7,901 nt of DNA from an uncultured Mollicutes bacterium (GTDB taxonomy: Bacteria; Bacillota_I; Bacilli_A; RFN20; CAG-826), in the NCBI GenBank assembly GCA_900549975.1, contig URQK01000077.1, positions 1 to 7,901 of the forward strand, given 5' to 3'. The notes below the pieces were generated by a model that was not told the DNA's origin, did no database searches, and saw only the letters and a program-made list of their open reading frames with translations. Both the position numbers and the translations under genes were made by a program. Below, piece after piece: positions 1-5,915 of this stretch; position 1 is the first letter of the stretch, and each line of letters starts with the position of its first letter.

Positions 1-320
1 GTCATAACTATAATGATATTTTAGAGCATTTATGGGATAAAAATCCCACTAGTGCGATTATAAGAAGAAAAGATAACAAAAAATGGTATTGCCTTTTTAT
101 GAAAGTAGAGGCAAAAAGATTAAAAATAAATAAAGAAACAGTGCTTGATGTTATTGATTTAAGAGGTAATGAGGACACAATTAATTCTATTGATAATAAA
201 ATAATATTTCCAGGGTATCACATGAACAAAAAGCATTGGTTTACCCTAATTCTTGATGAAAGAATGAGCGATGAAAGTATTATTAATTTGATTAATAAAA
301 GTTATTTGCTAGCAAAATAA
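1..320 (+). CDS. MmcQ/YjbR family protein, 3' part only
   Basis: The reading frame is open from the left edge (first full codon at base 3) to TAA at 318-320, so about 105 C-terminal residues are visible and the start lies outside the window. The ATG at 99 is an internal Met. Two family landmarks are readable: RRKDNKKWYCLFM near the visible N-terminus and FPGYHMNKKHWFTLILDE followed by SDESIINLINKSY at the end. They match the usual 'DNKKWF...' and 'P.YHMNKKHWI.V.LD...DEEI..LI..SY' pattern of the MmcQ/YjbR (DUF419) family. These are small soluble proteins with a CyaY-like, supposedly DNA-binding fold and no firmly known role. The family call comes from recalled consensus, not a search. No convincing terminator follows; prs is 156 bp downstream with its own promoter, so co-transcription is unlikely to be essential. 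Confidence 0.82.
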   Translation, partial: HNYNDILEHLWDKNPTSAIIRRKDNKKWYCLFMKVEAKRLKINKETVLDVIDLRGNEDTINSIDNKIIFPGYHMNKKHWFTLILDERMSDESIINLINKSYLLAK

Positions 321-348
321 AGATGATGCGCCTTAAATAGTTTATATT

Positions 349-390
349 GATATTTTTGTTAAATCTTTTGATATTTTTGTTAAATCTTTT
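349..390 (+). repeat. Perfect 21-bp tandem duplication upstream of prs promoter
   Basis: Bases 349-369 and 370-390 are identical 21-mers starting GATATTTTTG and ending AAATCTTTT. The two bases before the first copy (TT, 347-348) also match the end of the unit. The unit length equals two turns of B-DNA, so any site in it would appear twice on the same helix face. It ends 24 bp before the extended -10 of the prs promoter, where an UP element or activator site could sit. A replication-slippage duplication with no function is the simpler explanation. Confidence 0.9.
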
Positions 391-413
391 TTATGGAATT
401 ACTTATTGTAAAT

Positions 414-422
414 TGTTATAAT
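414..422 (+). promoter_or_regulatory. Extended -10 promoter for prs
   Basis: TGTTATAAT is a perfect extended -10 (TGn followed by TATAAT at 417-422). With 17-bp spacing the -35 position reads TGGAAT (394-399), a poor match. The predicted transcription start is near 429, giving a leader of roughly 48 nt before prs. Confidence 0.65.
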
Positions 423-476
423 TGTTTGGTTGATGTTTTTACTAACCTTAGTAATGCATCAGGAGGTTGAAGTAAT

Positions 477-1436
477 ATGTTAGAACATGCTTTATTATTT
501 TCTTTAAGTGCAAATAAAAAATTAACACAAGATGTTGCTGATAGACTTGGTATTGAACTTGGCAAGGTCACGGTTAATCATTTTTCAGATGGAGAGACAA
601 TTTGTGAGCCATTAGATTCGGTTAGAGATAAAAATTGCTATATTTTACAATCAACTTGTTCACCTGTTACAGAAAACCTTTTTGAAATACTAATTTTTGC
701 TGATGCTTTAAAAAGATCAAGTGCTAAAATGATTAATTTAATTGTGCCTTATTTTGGCTATGCTCGCCAAGATCGACAATATAAACCTAGACAACCAATC
801 ACTTCTAAGTTAGTTGCGGATTTGCTTGTTACTGCTGGTATTAATCGTATAATTTCTTTTGATTTGCATACTCCACAACTTCAAGGATTTTTCTCTTGCT
901 TGGTTGATGAGTTAACAGCAATACCATTGATTGCTAGCTATTATAAAAAAGAACATCTTGAGAATGTTGTTGTCGTTTCTCCTGATCATGGCGGCGTTAA
1001 TAGAGCTCGTCGAGTTGCTGAAAGACTTGATACTCCTCTTGCTATTGTTGATAAAAGAAGACCGCAGCCAAACATTTCTGAAGTAATGAATGTTGTTGGT
1101 GATGTTAAGGGTAAAAATTGTTTAATAATTGATGATATGATTGATACAGCGGGAAGTTGCTGGGAGTCCGCTAAAGCATTAAAAGAACATGGAGCATTAT
1201 CGGTAAGAGTTGCTTGCGTACATGGAATATTTTCTGGTCCAGCTAAAGAAAGATTATTAGATGGCACAATTGATGAAATATTATGCACAGATTCAATACC
1301 TTTAAGAAAAGATATGAATGGAAAAGTAAAAGTTATTTCTTTAGCGCCAATGATTGCAATGACGATTGATCATATTGAAGGTGGAATTCCTTTATCTTCT
1401 GTATACGATATTTATAATAATGATGAGCAATATTAA
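477..1436 (+). CDS. prs: Ribose-phosphate pyrophosphokinase (PRPP synthetase)
   Basis: Makes PRPP from ribose 5-phosphate and ATP (releasing AMP) in the cytosol, the precursor for purine, pyrimidine, NAD, His and Trp synthesis. The 319-residue length is normal for bacterial class I enzymes. Visible motifs in order: FSDGE (36-40, ATP-contact region), YARQDR (95-100), DLHTPQLQGFF (129-139, with the metal/active-site His131), VVSPDHGGVNRAR (166-178), the catalytic flexible-loop start KRRPQPN (193-199), and the PRPP-binding loop IIDDMIDTAGS (217-227). Usual forms are DLHADQIQGFF and VDDIIDTAGT, so TPQL and the final Ser are mild departures. The start is set by AGGAGG at 461-466, 10 nt before ATG. 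Within the leader AACCT (444-448) could pair with AGGTT (464-468), which overlaps that ribosome binding site; the pairing is short and may be chance. The gene appears to be transcribed alone. Confidence 0.97.
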   Translation: MLEHALLFSLSANKKLTQDVADRLGIELGKVTVNHFSDGETICEPLDSVRDKNCYILQSTCSPVTENLFEILIFADALKRSSAKMINLIVPYFGYARQDRQYKPRQPITSKLVADLLVTAGINRIISFDLHTPQLQGFFSCLVDELTAIPLIASYYKKEHLENVVVVSPDHGGVNRARRVAERLDTPLAIVDKRRPQPNISEVMNVVGDVKGKNCLIIDDMIDTAGSCWESAKALKEHGALSVRVACVHGIFSGPAKERLLDGTIDEILCTDSIPLRKDMNGKVKVISLAPMIAMTIDHIEGGIPLSSVYDIYNNDEQY

Positions 1437-1492
1437 TAGTTGTTATAAGTACATCGTTTTAGAAAAAAATAAATCTATAGTCTTTTTGAAAT

Positions 1493-1520
1493 TTGCTTAT
1501 TCTATGAAGTGTGGTAAAAT
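1493..1520 (+). promoter_or_regulatory. Extended -10 promoter for the lipoprotein pair
   Basis: TGGTAAAAT (1512-1520) is an extended -10 with the hexamer TAAAAT at 1515-1520. A partial -35, TTGCTT (1493-1498), lies 16 bp upstream. The transcription start should fall near 1527, leaving a leader of only about 14 nt that contains the GAGG ribosome binding site (1529-1532). Confidence 0.6.
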
Positions 1521-1540
1521 AAATACATGAGGAAAAAAAG

Positions 1541-2182
1541 ATGAAAAATAAAAAACTTATGTTAACTGCCTTAGCAGTATTAATGGCTACAGTAATAAGT
1601 AGTTGTGACAGTAATTCATTATCCACTAGTGCAAATTCAAATGCAATGGTAAATGAAAAAGAGTGGAAAGAAATTTTATCATCCACAACTAATTATACAA
1701 TGGAAATGTCGTTACTAGAAAATGATAGTTTTGTTTATATTAACACAATTTATTTTAGTGATGACAAGGTAAAAATTGTTAGTGTAGATAATAGTGTTTT
1801 GTATACAATTAAATGTGACAACAATAGTGCCAAAGATTATACTCTTAATGATAATGGTGAATGGATACAAAATGGAACAATTTCAGTGTCGTTTGATGTA
1901 TATGTTGCACATCAATTTCATTTCATTCCATTTTTTAAAGACGAATATTCACAGTTTAATTTTAATGAGAGTACTAATGCTTACGAATTAGATGAATTTA
2001 GTTATACATTTAATGAGAGTAATGAAAAAATTGATTTTTCTAATATTAACATAGGATTTGAAAACGGAAAGTTAATAAAGTGTGATTATATAGTAACTGT
2101 TCAAAGTTTTACTTTAGAAACGATGCGTGCAAGTATTTCACATATTGGAACAACGGATTTTGAATTACCAGAATTAAAGTAG
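1541..2182 (+). CDS. Putative surface lipoprotein, paralogue 1
   Basis: A 213-residue exported lipoprotein of unknown function. The N-terminus is a class II signal peptide: MKNKK, a hydrophobic core LMLTALAVLMATVI, then the lipobox ISSC with Cys22 as the expected lipid-bearing residue. A short Ser/Asn-rich linker (23-37) follows. The exported part is polar and probably beta-rich, with landmarks YTLNDNGEW (100-108), FKDEYS (132-137), YELD (148-151) and DFSNINIGFENGKL (165-178). The same blocks occur in the same order in the next gene, so the two are full-length paralogues. The start is supported by GAGG at 1529-1532, 8 nt before ATG, and by the extended -10 upstream. I do not recognise a named domain. 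A general resemblance to small LolA-like lipoproteins of Firmicutes is possible but unproven. No terminator is seen before paralogue 2, 51 bp downstream. Confidence 0.85.
   Translation: MKNKKLMLTALAVLMATVISSCDSNSLSTSANSNAMVNEKEWKEILSSTTNYTMEMSLLENDSFVYINTIYFSDDKVKIVSVDNSVLYTIKCDNNSAKDYTLNDNGEWIQNGTISVSFDVYVAHQFHFIPFFKDEYSQFNFNESTNAYELDEFSYTFNESNEKIDFSNINIGFENGKLIKCDYIVTVQSFTLETMRASISHIGTTDFELPELK
1550..1600 (+). repeat. 51-bp exact repeat, copy 1 (signal peptide codons 4-20)
   Basis: Codons 4 to 20 of this lipoprotein gene are base-for-base identical to codons 4 to 20 of the next gene (2243-2293). Identity stops at codon 21 (AGT here, GGC there), just before the lipobox Cys, and codons 2 and 3 also differ. 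The mature-coding regions are far more diverged. Confidence 0.95.
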
Positions 2183-2233
2183 AAGTTGAGTAGCATATAT
2201 TTATAACATAAAAAAGCAAAGGAAATAAAAAAA

Positions 2234-2914
2234 ATGCAAAACAAAAAACTTATGTTAACTGCCTTAGCAGTATTAATGGCTACAGTAATAAGTGGCTGTG
2301 ATGAGAGTAATAGTCTATCTAGTAGTAATAATAATTCGACTTCAAATGTCATAATAAATGAAGTAACTGAAGCTATATGGAAAGAAAATCTAACTATAGA
2401 AAATAATAATTTTACTATGAAATGTGAAACTACTAATGATGGTGTTAAAAGCGATGAGCATACGTATGTTACAAATGATAAGATAATGATGGAAGCGAAA
2501 ACTACTGGTAATGCAAATGTAACGATGCTTTTTGTAAAAAGCGACACCGGATGTTATCAATATACGCTCCAATCAAGTGGAGAATGGAAGAAAGATAATT
2601 ATCCTGAAGAAGCATTTTCGGCTAATATGGTAAATCTTTGTGTTTTTACAACTTTTAAAGACGAATACTCTAAGTTTCAATATATTTCTAGCAGTAAATA
2701 CTATGAATTAGATTCTTATACTTTTGAAACTGGTGAAGGCGAAAATAAAGTTCATTCAGATTTCTCTAATATAAAAATAGGATTTGAAGATGGTAAATTA
2801 AATTTTGTTGGATTTTCAGTAACTGTTGTTTATTCATTTGTAACAACAAGCGGAACATATACTATCGATAACTTTGGCTCAACCACAATTGATATGCCTA
2901 CAAATATTAAATAA
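2234..2914 (+). CDS. Putative surface lipoprotein, paralogue 2
   Basis: A 226-residue lipoprotein, tandem paralogue of the preceding gene. The signal peptide ends in the lipobox ISGC with Cys22, followed by a Ser/Asn-rich linker (24-38). Blocks shared with paralogue 1 are WKE (49-51), YTLQSSGEW (110-118), FKDEYS (141-146), YELD (157-160) and DFSNIKIGFEDGKL (176-189). The region between the linker and YTL shows little similarity, and this copy is 13 residues longer. The start is supported by AAAGGA at 2218-2223, 10 nt before ATG. The 51-bp gap after paralogue 1 holds no terminator and only a weak AT-rich promoter candidate, so both are probably on one mRNA. Function is unknown; a surface-exposed or substrate-binding role is inference only. 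Confidence 0.85.
   Translation: MQNKKLMLTALAVLMATVISGCDESNSLSSSNNNSTSNVIINEVTEAIWKENLTIENNNFTMKCETTNDGVKSDEHTYVTNDKIMMEAKTTGNANVTMLFVKSDTGCYQYTLQSSGEWKKDNYPEEAFSANMVNLCVFTTFKDEYSKFQYISSSKYYELDSYTFETGEGENKVHSDFSNIKIGFEDGKLNFVGFSVTVVYSFVTTSGTYTIDNFGSTTIDMPTNIK
2243..2293 (+). repeat. 51-bp exact repeat, copy 2 (signal peptide codons 4-20)
   Basis: Identical to 1550-1600, including every synonymous position of 17 codons. See copy 1. Confidence 0.95.
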
Positions 2915-2929
2915 AAAAATCAAATTTTT

Positions 2930-2959
2930 CTTACATCAATAAAAAAATTGTGCTAGTAT
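2930..2959 (+). promoter_or_regulatory. Candidate extended -10 promoter for the MATE gene leader
   Basis: TGCTAGTAT (2951-2959) is an extended -10 with the imperfect hexamer TAGTAT. CTTACA (2930-2935) is a 4-of-6 match to the -35 box at 18-bp spacing. Transcription would begin near 2966, placing the whole terminator-like hairpin in the 5' leader. The sequence TTGTGCTA (2948-2955) recurs at the fic promoter (4500-4507). Confidence 0.5.
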
Positions 2960-2979
2960 TTTTTTAACAACGCGTAACG

Positions 2980-3020
2980 AAATGTGTAAGTCCAGTTGAA
3001 TGGGATTTGCACATTTTTTT
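2980..3020 (+). terminator. Intrinsic terminator or attenuator in the MATE leader
   Basis: The arms 2980-2993 and 3003-3016 form a 14-bp stem with two G-T (G-U in RNA) pairs and a 9-base loop (AGTTGAATG). The right arm runs straight into a T tract ending at 3020. Flanking ACAAC (2967-2971) and GTTGT (3021-3025) can add an outer helix. The hairpin sits 5 nt before the AAGGGAG ribosome binding site (3026-3032). It could end lipoprotein transcription, but no promoter fits between it and the MATE start, so MATE mRNA must read through it. Confidence 0.75.
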
Positions 3021-3039
3021 GTTGTAAGGGAGAATTATT

Positions 3040-4419
3040 ATGGAAAATATTGAACAAAACAAACTAGCTGTAGCGCCTATTAAAAAACTAATATGGCAGT
3101 TAGGATTGCCAATGATTATTTCAATGGTTTTACAAGCGTTATATAATGTAGTTGATAGTGCATTTGTCGCTAATATGGAAGGAAGCGGCGCTATTGCAAA
3201 CGAGGCATTAACATATGCATTCCCGATCCAAATTTTAATGATTGCAATTGGCGTAGGAACTGGTGTTGGAATTAATGCTTTATTATCAAAAAGTTTAGGT
3301 GAAAAAAATAAAGAAAAAGTAAATATTATTGCTGGAAATGGGATATTTATTAGTTTGATAATATTTGTATTCTTTCTAATTTTTGGCTTATTCTTATCTA
3401 AAAGCTTTATATCTTTATTTGCTAGTGACAAAGAAGTAATTCAGATGGGAGCAAGTTACTTATCAATTTGTTGTTCATTATCGTTTGGTTCGATTTGTTT
3501 TACTATTTATGAAAGATTTTTACAATCAACTGGAAATACTTTATTATCGACAATTGCTCAAATATCAGGTGCAGTTATTAATATTGTTTTTGATTACATT
3601 TTTATTTATCCACTTAATATTGGTGTAGAAGGAGCTGCTTTAGCCACAGTGCTTGGACAATTTGTTTCTTTAATTATAGCAATGCTTTTTCATTATTTGA
3701 AAAACAAAGAAATAAGTGGCAATTTAAAATATGTAAAACCTCGTTGGAGTATTATTAAAGAAATATATAAAATTGGTTTATCAGCAACTTTGATGCAAGG
3801 GCTACTATCAGTTATGATGGCGGGCATGAATGCTATATTAGGATTAGCAAATGTGAATAGGACAATTTTAGTAGGAGCATTTGGAATATATTATAAAATT
3901 CAACAAATCGCTTTATTTTCTTGCTTTGGTTTATCAAATACGATTATTACAGTGTTATCTTTTAATTATGGCTTAGGCAATAAAGAACGTTCAAAAGAAA
4001 GTATTAAATATGGCGTAATTGATACTTTAATTGTTTCACTTGTTATTACGATATTATTTGAAATAATAGCGCGTCCATTAGCAAAACTATTTGCCCTATC
4101 AAATACTTCGTCATTAGAACTTATTGATGTATGTGAAAAAGCAATTAGAATAGCCTCACTAGGCTATATATTTATGGGATTTAGTGTAGCGTCACAAGGA
4201 GTATTTCAAGCATTACGTTATTCATTAAAACCATTATTTACTGCTTTATTAAGATTAATAATATTTGTGTTTCCTGTTGCCTATTTATTTACTTTATCTA
4301 CAAATGTCATGAATATTGTTTGGTGGACTTTTCCACTCGCGGAATTATTAACCGCAGTTATATCGATGATTTTATTAAAAGAAGTTATCAAAAAACGCAT
4401 AAATGTGATGGAAAATTAA
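3040..4419 (+). CDS. MATE family multidrug/metabolite efflux protein
   Basis: A 459-residue polytopic membrane protein, the normal length for MATE transporters, with about 12 hydrophobic helices in two similar halves. These proteins export drugs or metabolites in exchange for Na+ or H+. Family signs: the N-terminal stretch GLPMIISMVLQALYNVVDSA with FVAN, and the end of the first half DYIFIYPLNIGVEGAALAT followed by VLGQ. A second-half element, FQALRYSLKPLFTALLRLII, lies near residues 390-410. The pattern fits the MepA/DinF-like group of Firmicutes more than NorM, but the substrate cannot be read from sequence. The start is set by AAGGGAG (3026-3032), 7 nt before ATG. The gene lies directly behind the leader hairpin at 2980-3020, so expression probably depends on read-through. 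No clear terminator follows it. Confidence 0.95.
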   Translation: MENIEQNKLAVAPIKKLIWQLGLPMIISMVLQALYNVVDSAFVANMEGSGAIANEALTYAFPIQILMIAIGVGTGVGINALLSKSLGEKNKEKVNIIAGNGIFISLIIFVFFLIFGLFLSKSFISLFASDKEVIQMGASYLSICCSLSFGSICFTIYERFLQSTGNTLLSTIAQISGAVINIVFDYIFIYPLNIGVEGAALATVLGQFVSLIIAMLFHYLKNKEISGNLKYVKPRWSIIKEIYKIGLSATLMQGLLSVMMAGMNAILGLANVNRTILVGAFGIYYKIQQIALFSCFGLSNTIITVLSFNYGLGNKERSKESIKYGVIDTLIVSLVITILFEIIARPLAKLFALSNTSSLELIDVCEKAIRIASLGYIFMGFSVASQGVFQALRYSLKPLFTALLRLIIFVFPVAYLFTLSTNVMNIVWWTFPLAELLTAVISMILLKEVIKKRINVMEN

Positions 4420-4461
4420 ATTATTTAATTAAAAAAATTTAGTGCTTTTTCTAATGGATAA

Positions 4462-4493
4462 TGAAAAATAGTGAAAAAATAGTGAAAAAATAG
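4462..4493 (+). repeat. 10/11-bp phased A-tract repeats before fic
   Basis: Three consecutive units, TGAAAAATAG (4462-4471), TGAAAAAATAG (4472-4482) and TGAAAAAATAG (4483-4493), are followed by a partial TGAAA. A5/A6 tracts recurring once per helical turn give intrinsically bent DNA. The last copies cover the -35 region of the fic promoter, so they could be an UP-like element, iterated regulator sites, or slippage product. Confidence 0.85.
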
Positions 4494-4511
4494 TGAAATT
4501 TGTGCTATACT
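4482..4511 (+). promoter_or_regulatory. Extended -10 promoter for fic
   Basis: TGCTATACT (4503-4511) is an extended -10 with TATACT at 4506-4511. GTGAAA (4482-4487), part of the A-tract repeat, gives a 4-of-6 -35 at 18 bp. The start site is predicted near 4518, so the mRNA leader would be only about 13 nt, with the ribosome binding site at its very 5' end. Confidence 0.6.
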
Positions 4512-4530
4512 ATTACTGGGTGATGATGCT

Positions 4531-5583
4531 ATGATTAAAGTTTTTTTAGATAATAAATTATTAAATTCAATAATAGAAATAGAAAAAAACAAAACAATTT
4601 TAGAAAACACAAAAGTTCCTATTGAATTATCTAATAAATTTAGAAAAAATACTAGAAAAAGAAGTTCTTATGCATCTAATGCTATTGAAGGTAACCCTCT
4701 TTCTTACCAACAGGCGGAAAACGCTATTGAAAGTAAAAATAGACATTTTTTGAAGCCAGAACAAGAAATAAGAAATTATTATTTGGCTTTAGAATATTTG
4801 TCAAAAGAGTTAGAAAGAAAAACGCCTTTCTCCATAGAATTATTATTAAAAGTACAGAAGCAAATTGTGTTTGGAGAATCGAAAGATAAAATTGGTCTAC
4901 GAGGACCTATGCCGCCAGGAGTTTTATTTGCGGTTTATGATAGCAATACTGGAAATCCAGAATATATTCCTCCTGAATATAACGATATCCCTAAACTATT
5001 AGAGGAACTTGTAAATTATATTAACAATTCTGATGACCATCCTATTATTAAAGCTGCTATTCTTCATTATCAGTTAGTAACAATACATCCTTTTGAAGAT
5101 GGAAATGGAAGAACTGCACGAATAATGTCAAATTATATTCTTTCTTATTATGGATATGGATTTAAAGAAATTGGATCGTTGGAAGAATATTTTTCATTTG
5201 ACTTAGATGAATATTATTCTTCATTGCAGATGGGATTGCCCGTACTATATTATGATGGAAGAGATAATCCTCCTCATCCAGAAATTTGGATTAATTACTT
5301 TGTAAAAGTATTTAGTCTATATGCTTCTAAAGTTACTGAAATTGCCACAAATTTAGTGAATAATAATGAAAAAGAGAGAATTAATCAATTATCGAGTAAA
5401 GCAAAAGCGCTACTTGATTACATAACTAAAAAGAAAATATTAAAATTTTCTCCAATAGAATTAGCAAAAGCATTTGATGTTTCTAATCGAACGATTATTA
5501 ATTGGTGTATTGAACTTTGTAATAATGGATATTTAAAGCCTAATATGGTTAATAAAAGAATAAGGACTTATTCAGTAATATAA
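4531..5583 (+). CDS. Fic family protein, class II, with C-terminal winged helix
   Basis: Fic enzymes usually transfer AMP from ATP to a Ser/Thr/Tyr hydroxyl of target proteins. This 350-residue protein has three parts. The N-terminal helical region contains SNAIEGN (49-55), matching the (S/T)xxxE(G/N) inhibitory motif, with Glu53 expected to block ATP placement; an N-terminal position marks class II. The Fic core has a flap segment VLFAVYDSNTGNPEYIPP and the complete catalytic motif HPFEDGNGRTAR (186-197) with catalytic His186, so the enzyme looks intact. The C-terminal region (about 285-350), including DVSNRTIINWCIELCNNGYL, resembles a winged helix-turn-helix. The start is set by GGTGAT (4519-4524), complementary to the 16S 3' end, 6 nt before ATG. 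No separate antitoxin gene is adjacent, consistent with internal inhibition. The target is unknown. Confidence 0.95.
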   Translation: MIKVFLDNKLLNSIIEIEKNKTILENTKVPIELSNKFRKNTRKRSSYASNAIEGNPLSYQQAENAIESKNRHFLKPEQEIRNYYLALEYLSKELERKTPFSIELLLKVQKQIVFGESKDKIGLRGPMPPGVLFAVYDSNTGNPEYIPPEYNDIPKLLEELVNYINNSDDHPIIKAAILHYQLVTIHPFEDGNGRTARIMSNYILSYYGYGFKEIGSLEEYFSFDLDEYYSSLQMGLPVLYYDGRDNPPHPEIWINYFVKVFSLYASKVTEIATNLVNNNEKERINQLSSKAKALLDYITKKKILKFSPIELAKAFDVSNRTIINWCIELCNNGYLKPNMVNKRIRTYSVI

Positions 5584-5605
5584 TTAAAAAAGAAATGTGA
5601 AAAAT

Positions 5606-5763
5606 ATGATTAATGTAGATGAATTTGATAAAGCAGAAATGAGAGTGGCGAAATTGTTGCAGTGTCACTTAATAAAAGGACTAGAAAACCAGCATATAAA
5701 GTAACAATAGACTTAGGCAAACTATCTTCATGTCTATGGCATGTTGGAACTAGCAATAGATGA
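5606..5763 (+). pseudogene. Decayed CsaA-like tRNA-binding-domain gene
   Basis: The first frame from ATG 5606 reads MINVDEFDKAEMRVAKLL and then loses similarity, stopping at TAA 5702-5704. The +2 frame continues from about 5659 with AVSLNKRTRKPAYKVTIDLG and then stops at TGA 5761. Joined, the two pieces match the start of the CsaA/tRNA-binding OB-fold family ('..DF.K.EMRVGKI....ARKPAYK.TIDFG..'). One base appears to be lost near 5655-5660. After KVTIDLGK only LSS may remain of the next conserved segment (usually SSAQ), so most of the second half is gone. A functional copy is about 110 residues; this is a remnant. It starts 22 bp after fic, with only a weak purine-rich stretch before it. Confidence 0.75.
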
Positions 5764-5839
5764 TAATTTTGCAACATTTTATTAGTCAATTGAAGCAGCA
5801 TATAATGAGGTAAGAGGAACTGTTAAAAATTACATTTAA
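5741..5839 (+). pseudogene. Unassigned coding remnant with in-frame stop
   Basis: A short frame from ATG 5741 reads MLELAIDDNFATFY, meets TAG at 5783-5785, and continues in the same frame as SIEAAYNEVRGTVKNYI to TAA at 5837-5839. The protein-like composition on both sides of the stop suggests the tail of a second decayed gene, joined to the CsaA-like remnant by deletion. I recognise no family, and a chance open stretch in AT-rich DNA is quite possible. Confidence 0.25.
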
Positions 5840-5888
5840 CTGATTTAAAAAGAAATATGTGATTTTTGTACTAGTCAATATTTATCTT

Positions 5889-5897
5889 TGATATAAT
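5889..5897 (+). promoter_or_regulatory. Extended -10 promoter for membrane-protein pair
   Basis: TGATATAAT (5889-5897) is an extended -10 with a perfect TATAAT at 5892-5897. The nearest -35-like hexamer, TTGTAC (5866-5871), has an overlong 20-bp spacer. The predicted start near 5904 puts AGGGAGG (5904-5910) at or close to the mRNA 5' end. Confidence 0.6.
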
Positions 5898-5915
5898 AAA
5901 TTCAGGGAGGAAATT

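Noticed and set aside
986..1288. Open frame of 100 codons on the - strand inside prs
   Set aside because: It lies entirely within a certain prs coding region, has no ribosome binding site and no protein-like motif; it is a shadow frame.
2101..2547. Open frame of 148 codons on the - strand across both lipoprotein genes
   Set aside because: Antisense to two supported genes. The repeated segment SQPLITVAINTAKAVNISFLF/LLITVAINTAKAV seen in two antisense frames is just the reverse of the shared signal-peptide repeat.
2964..3431. Open frame of 155 codons on the - strand over the MATE start
   Set aside because: Overlaps the leader hairpin and the first 130 codons of a well-supported MATE gene, with no start signals of its own.
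4414..4430. Palindrome AATTAAAT-T-ATTTAATT at the MATE stop codon as a terminator
   Set aside because: The stem is purely A-T with a one-base centre and is followed by A residues on the + strand, so it lacks the T tract of an intrinsic terminator.
4462..4493. Short repeats as a CRISPR array
   Set aside because: The units are 10-11 bp and contiguous with no spacers, and no cas gene is present.
5822..5840. GTTAAA...TTTAAC inverted repeat as a terminator after the pseudogene
   Set aside because: Only six A-T-rich pairs and no T run directly after it.
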